Below, in pieces: positions 63,771 to 64,000 of a DNA stretch of 64,000 nucleotides. Position numbers and translations under genes: made by a program. The notes under the pieces were generated by a model. That model ran no database searches. It saw only the letters and a program-made list of their open reading frames with translations, and was not told the DNA's origin. The DNA lies in NCBI GenBank assembly GCA_934162365.1, contig CAKPIK010000005.1, forward strand, positions 1 to 64,000. Direction: 5' to 3'. Position 1 is the stretch's first letter. Each line of letters opens with the position of its first letter. The DNA comes from an uncultured Clostridia bacterium. Its GTDB lineage: Bacteria; Bacillota; Clostridia; TANB77; CAG-508.

Positions 63771-64000
63771 ATGGCCAAAATAAATAAAAAGAGTAAAAAT
63801 TCTAAACTAGATAATAAATATAATGCAGACAATGAAATTATTATAGGAGTTACAACCAAGGCTAAAGAAAAAGTACGAGTAGAAAAGAAACCTGCTCGTA
63901 CTAATAAAAAAAGTAAAGTTGGTACAAGCACTAAAAAGAGGCAAAATAATAAAAAAAATACTACTATTCCTAAAAGAGAACATACTAACAATTCTAAAAT
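63771..64000 (+). CDS. partial gene, probable FtsQ/DivIB N-terminus
   Basis: Begins MAKINKKSKNSKLDNKYNAD at 63771 with AGGAAGG upstream and stays open to the window end (about 76 codons). The visible part is highly basic, rich in Lys, Asn, Thr and apparently disordered, with no span yet. Placement right after murA and the long basic cytosolic tail fit the division protein FtsQ/DivIB, whose membrane span and POTRA domain would lie beyond the window. This is inference from position. Confidence 0.5.
   Translation, partial: MAKINKKSKNSKLDNKYNADNEIIIGVTTKAKEKVRVEKKPARTNKKSKVGTSTKKRQNNKKNTTIPKREHTNNSK

Noticed and set aside
1..64000. tRNA, rRNA, insertion sequences or prophage genes
   Set aside because: No cloverleaf, rRNA, transposase, integrase or reverse transcriptase was seen in any gap or gene.

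Overview
The window comes from a low-G+C (roughly 30% by eye) Gram-positive bacterium of the Clostridia type, probably an anaerobic gut lineage. The evidence is the S10-spc-alpha ribosomal supercluster, zinc-binding S14/L24/S4 proteins, SpoVD-like PBP with a PASTA domain, DAP-type MurE, CdaA, TTG/GTG starts with strong AGGAGG sites, and TTGCAA-17-TAnAAT promoters.

Layout. Positions 1-15774 carry ribosomal and secretion genes from the end of rpsJ through rplQ, with secY, adk, map and infA in the usual places; rpmD (L30) is missing between rpsE and rplO. A consensus TTGACA-17-TATAAT promoter restarts transcription at infA, and three intergenic spacers have RNA-like structure, the best between rpsD and rpoA. 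Positions 15831-24909 are mixed: DnaJ-like membrane protein, ruvA, rarA, two half-size TauE/SafE genes, small membrane proteins, cdaA, truA, an XRE regulator, a prepilin-like protein with an FGE/C-type-lectin-like end that looks like a diversity-generating-retroelement target, and a phosphodiester glycosidase-like protein. Positions 25068-34256 are a division/cell-wall cluster (mraZ, rsmH, ftsL-like, PBP, murE, mraY, ftsW, murG) lacking murF and murD. Positions 34435-62197 hold DNA metabolism (topA, SNF2 helicase, addB, type-4 UDG, topB), RNA modification (trmFO, an RsmB/F-like methylase), leuS, cysE, an MscS channel and several unrecognised lineage genes. The end carries murA and the basic N-terminus of a probable FtsQ/DivIB.

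Main finding. I scanned both strands for CGG and found only three in-frame CGG codons in the whole window. All three lie exactly where a conserved protein (TauE-1, TauE-2, FtsW) changes to the +1 frame, and in each case dropping the C of CGG restores the family sequence with a glycine (GGN). FtsW is normally essential and its remaining sequence is intact, so random decay is unlikely. The pattern suggests that CGG is unassigned (or read as a four-base CGGN codon) in this organism and that genes use it as a +1 frameshift site. No tRNA genes lie in the window, so the decoding mechanism cannot be seen here.

Other points of interest are the high-GC variable-region-like 3' end at 23541-23681, alternative-stem RNA between rpsD and rpoA, an ACAAAAGA motif cluster between mraZ and rsmH, and 10-bp-phased MraZ boxes at the mraZ start.
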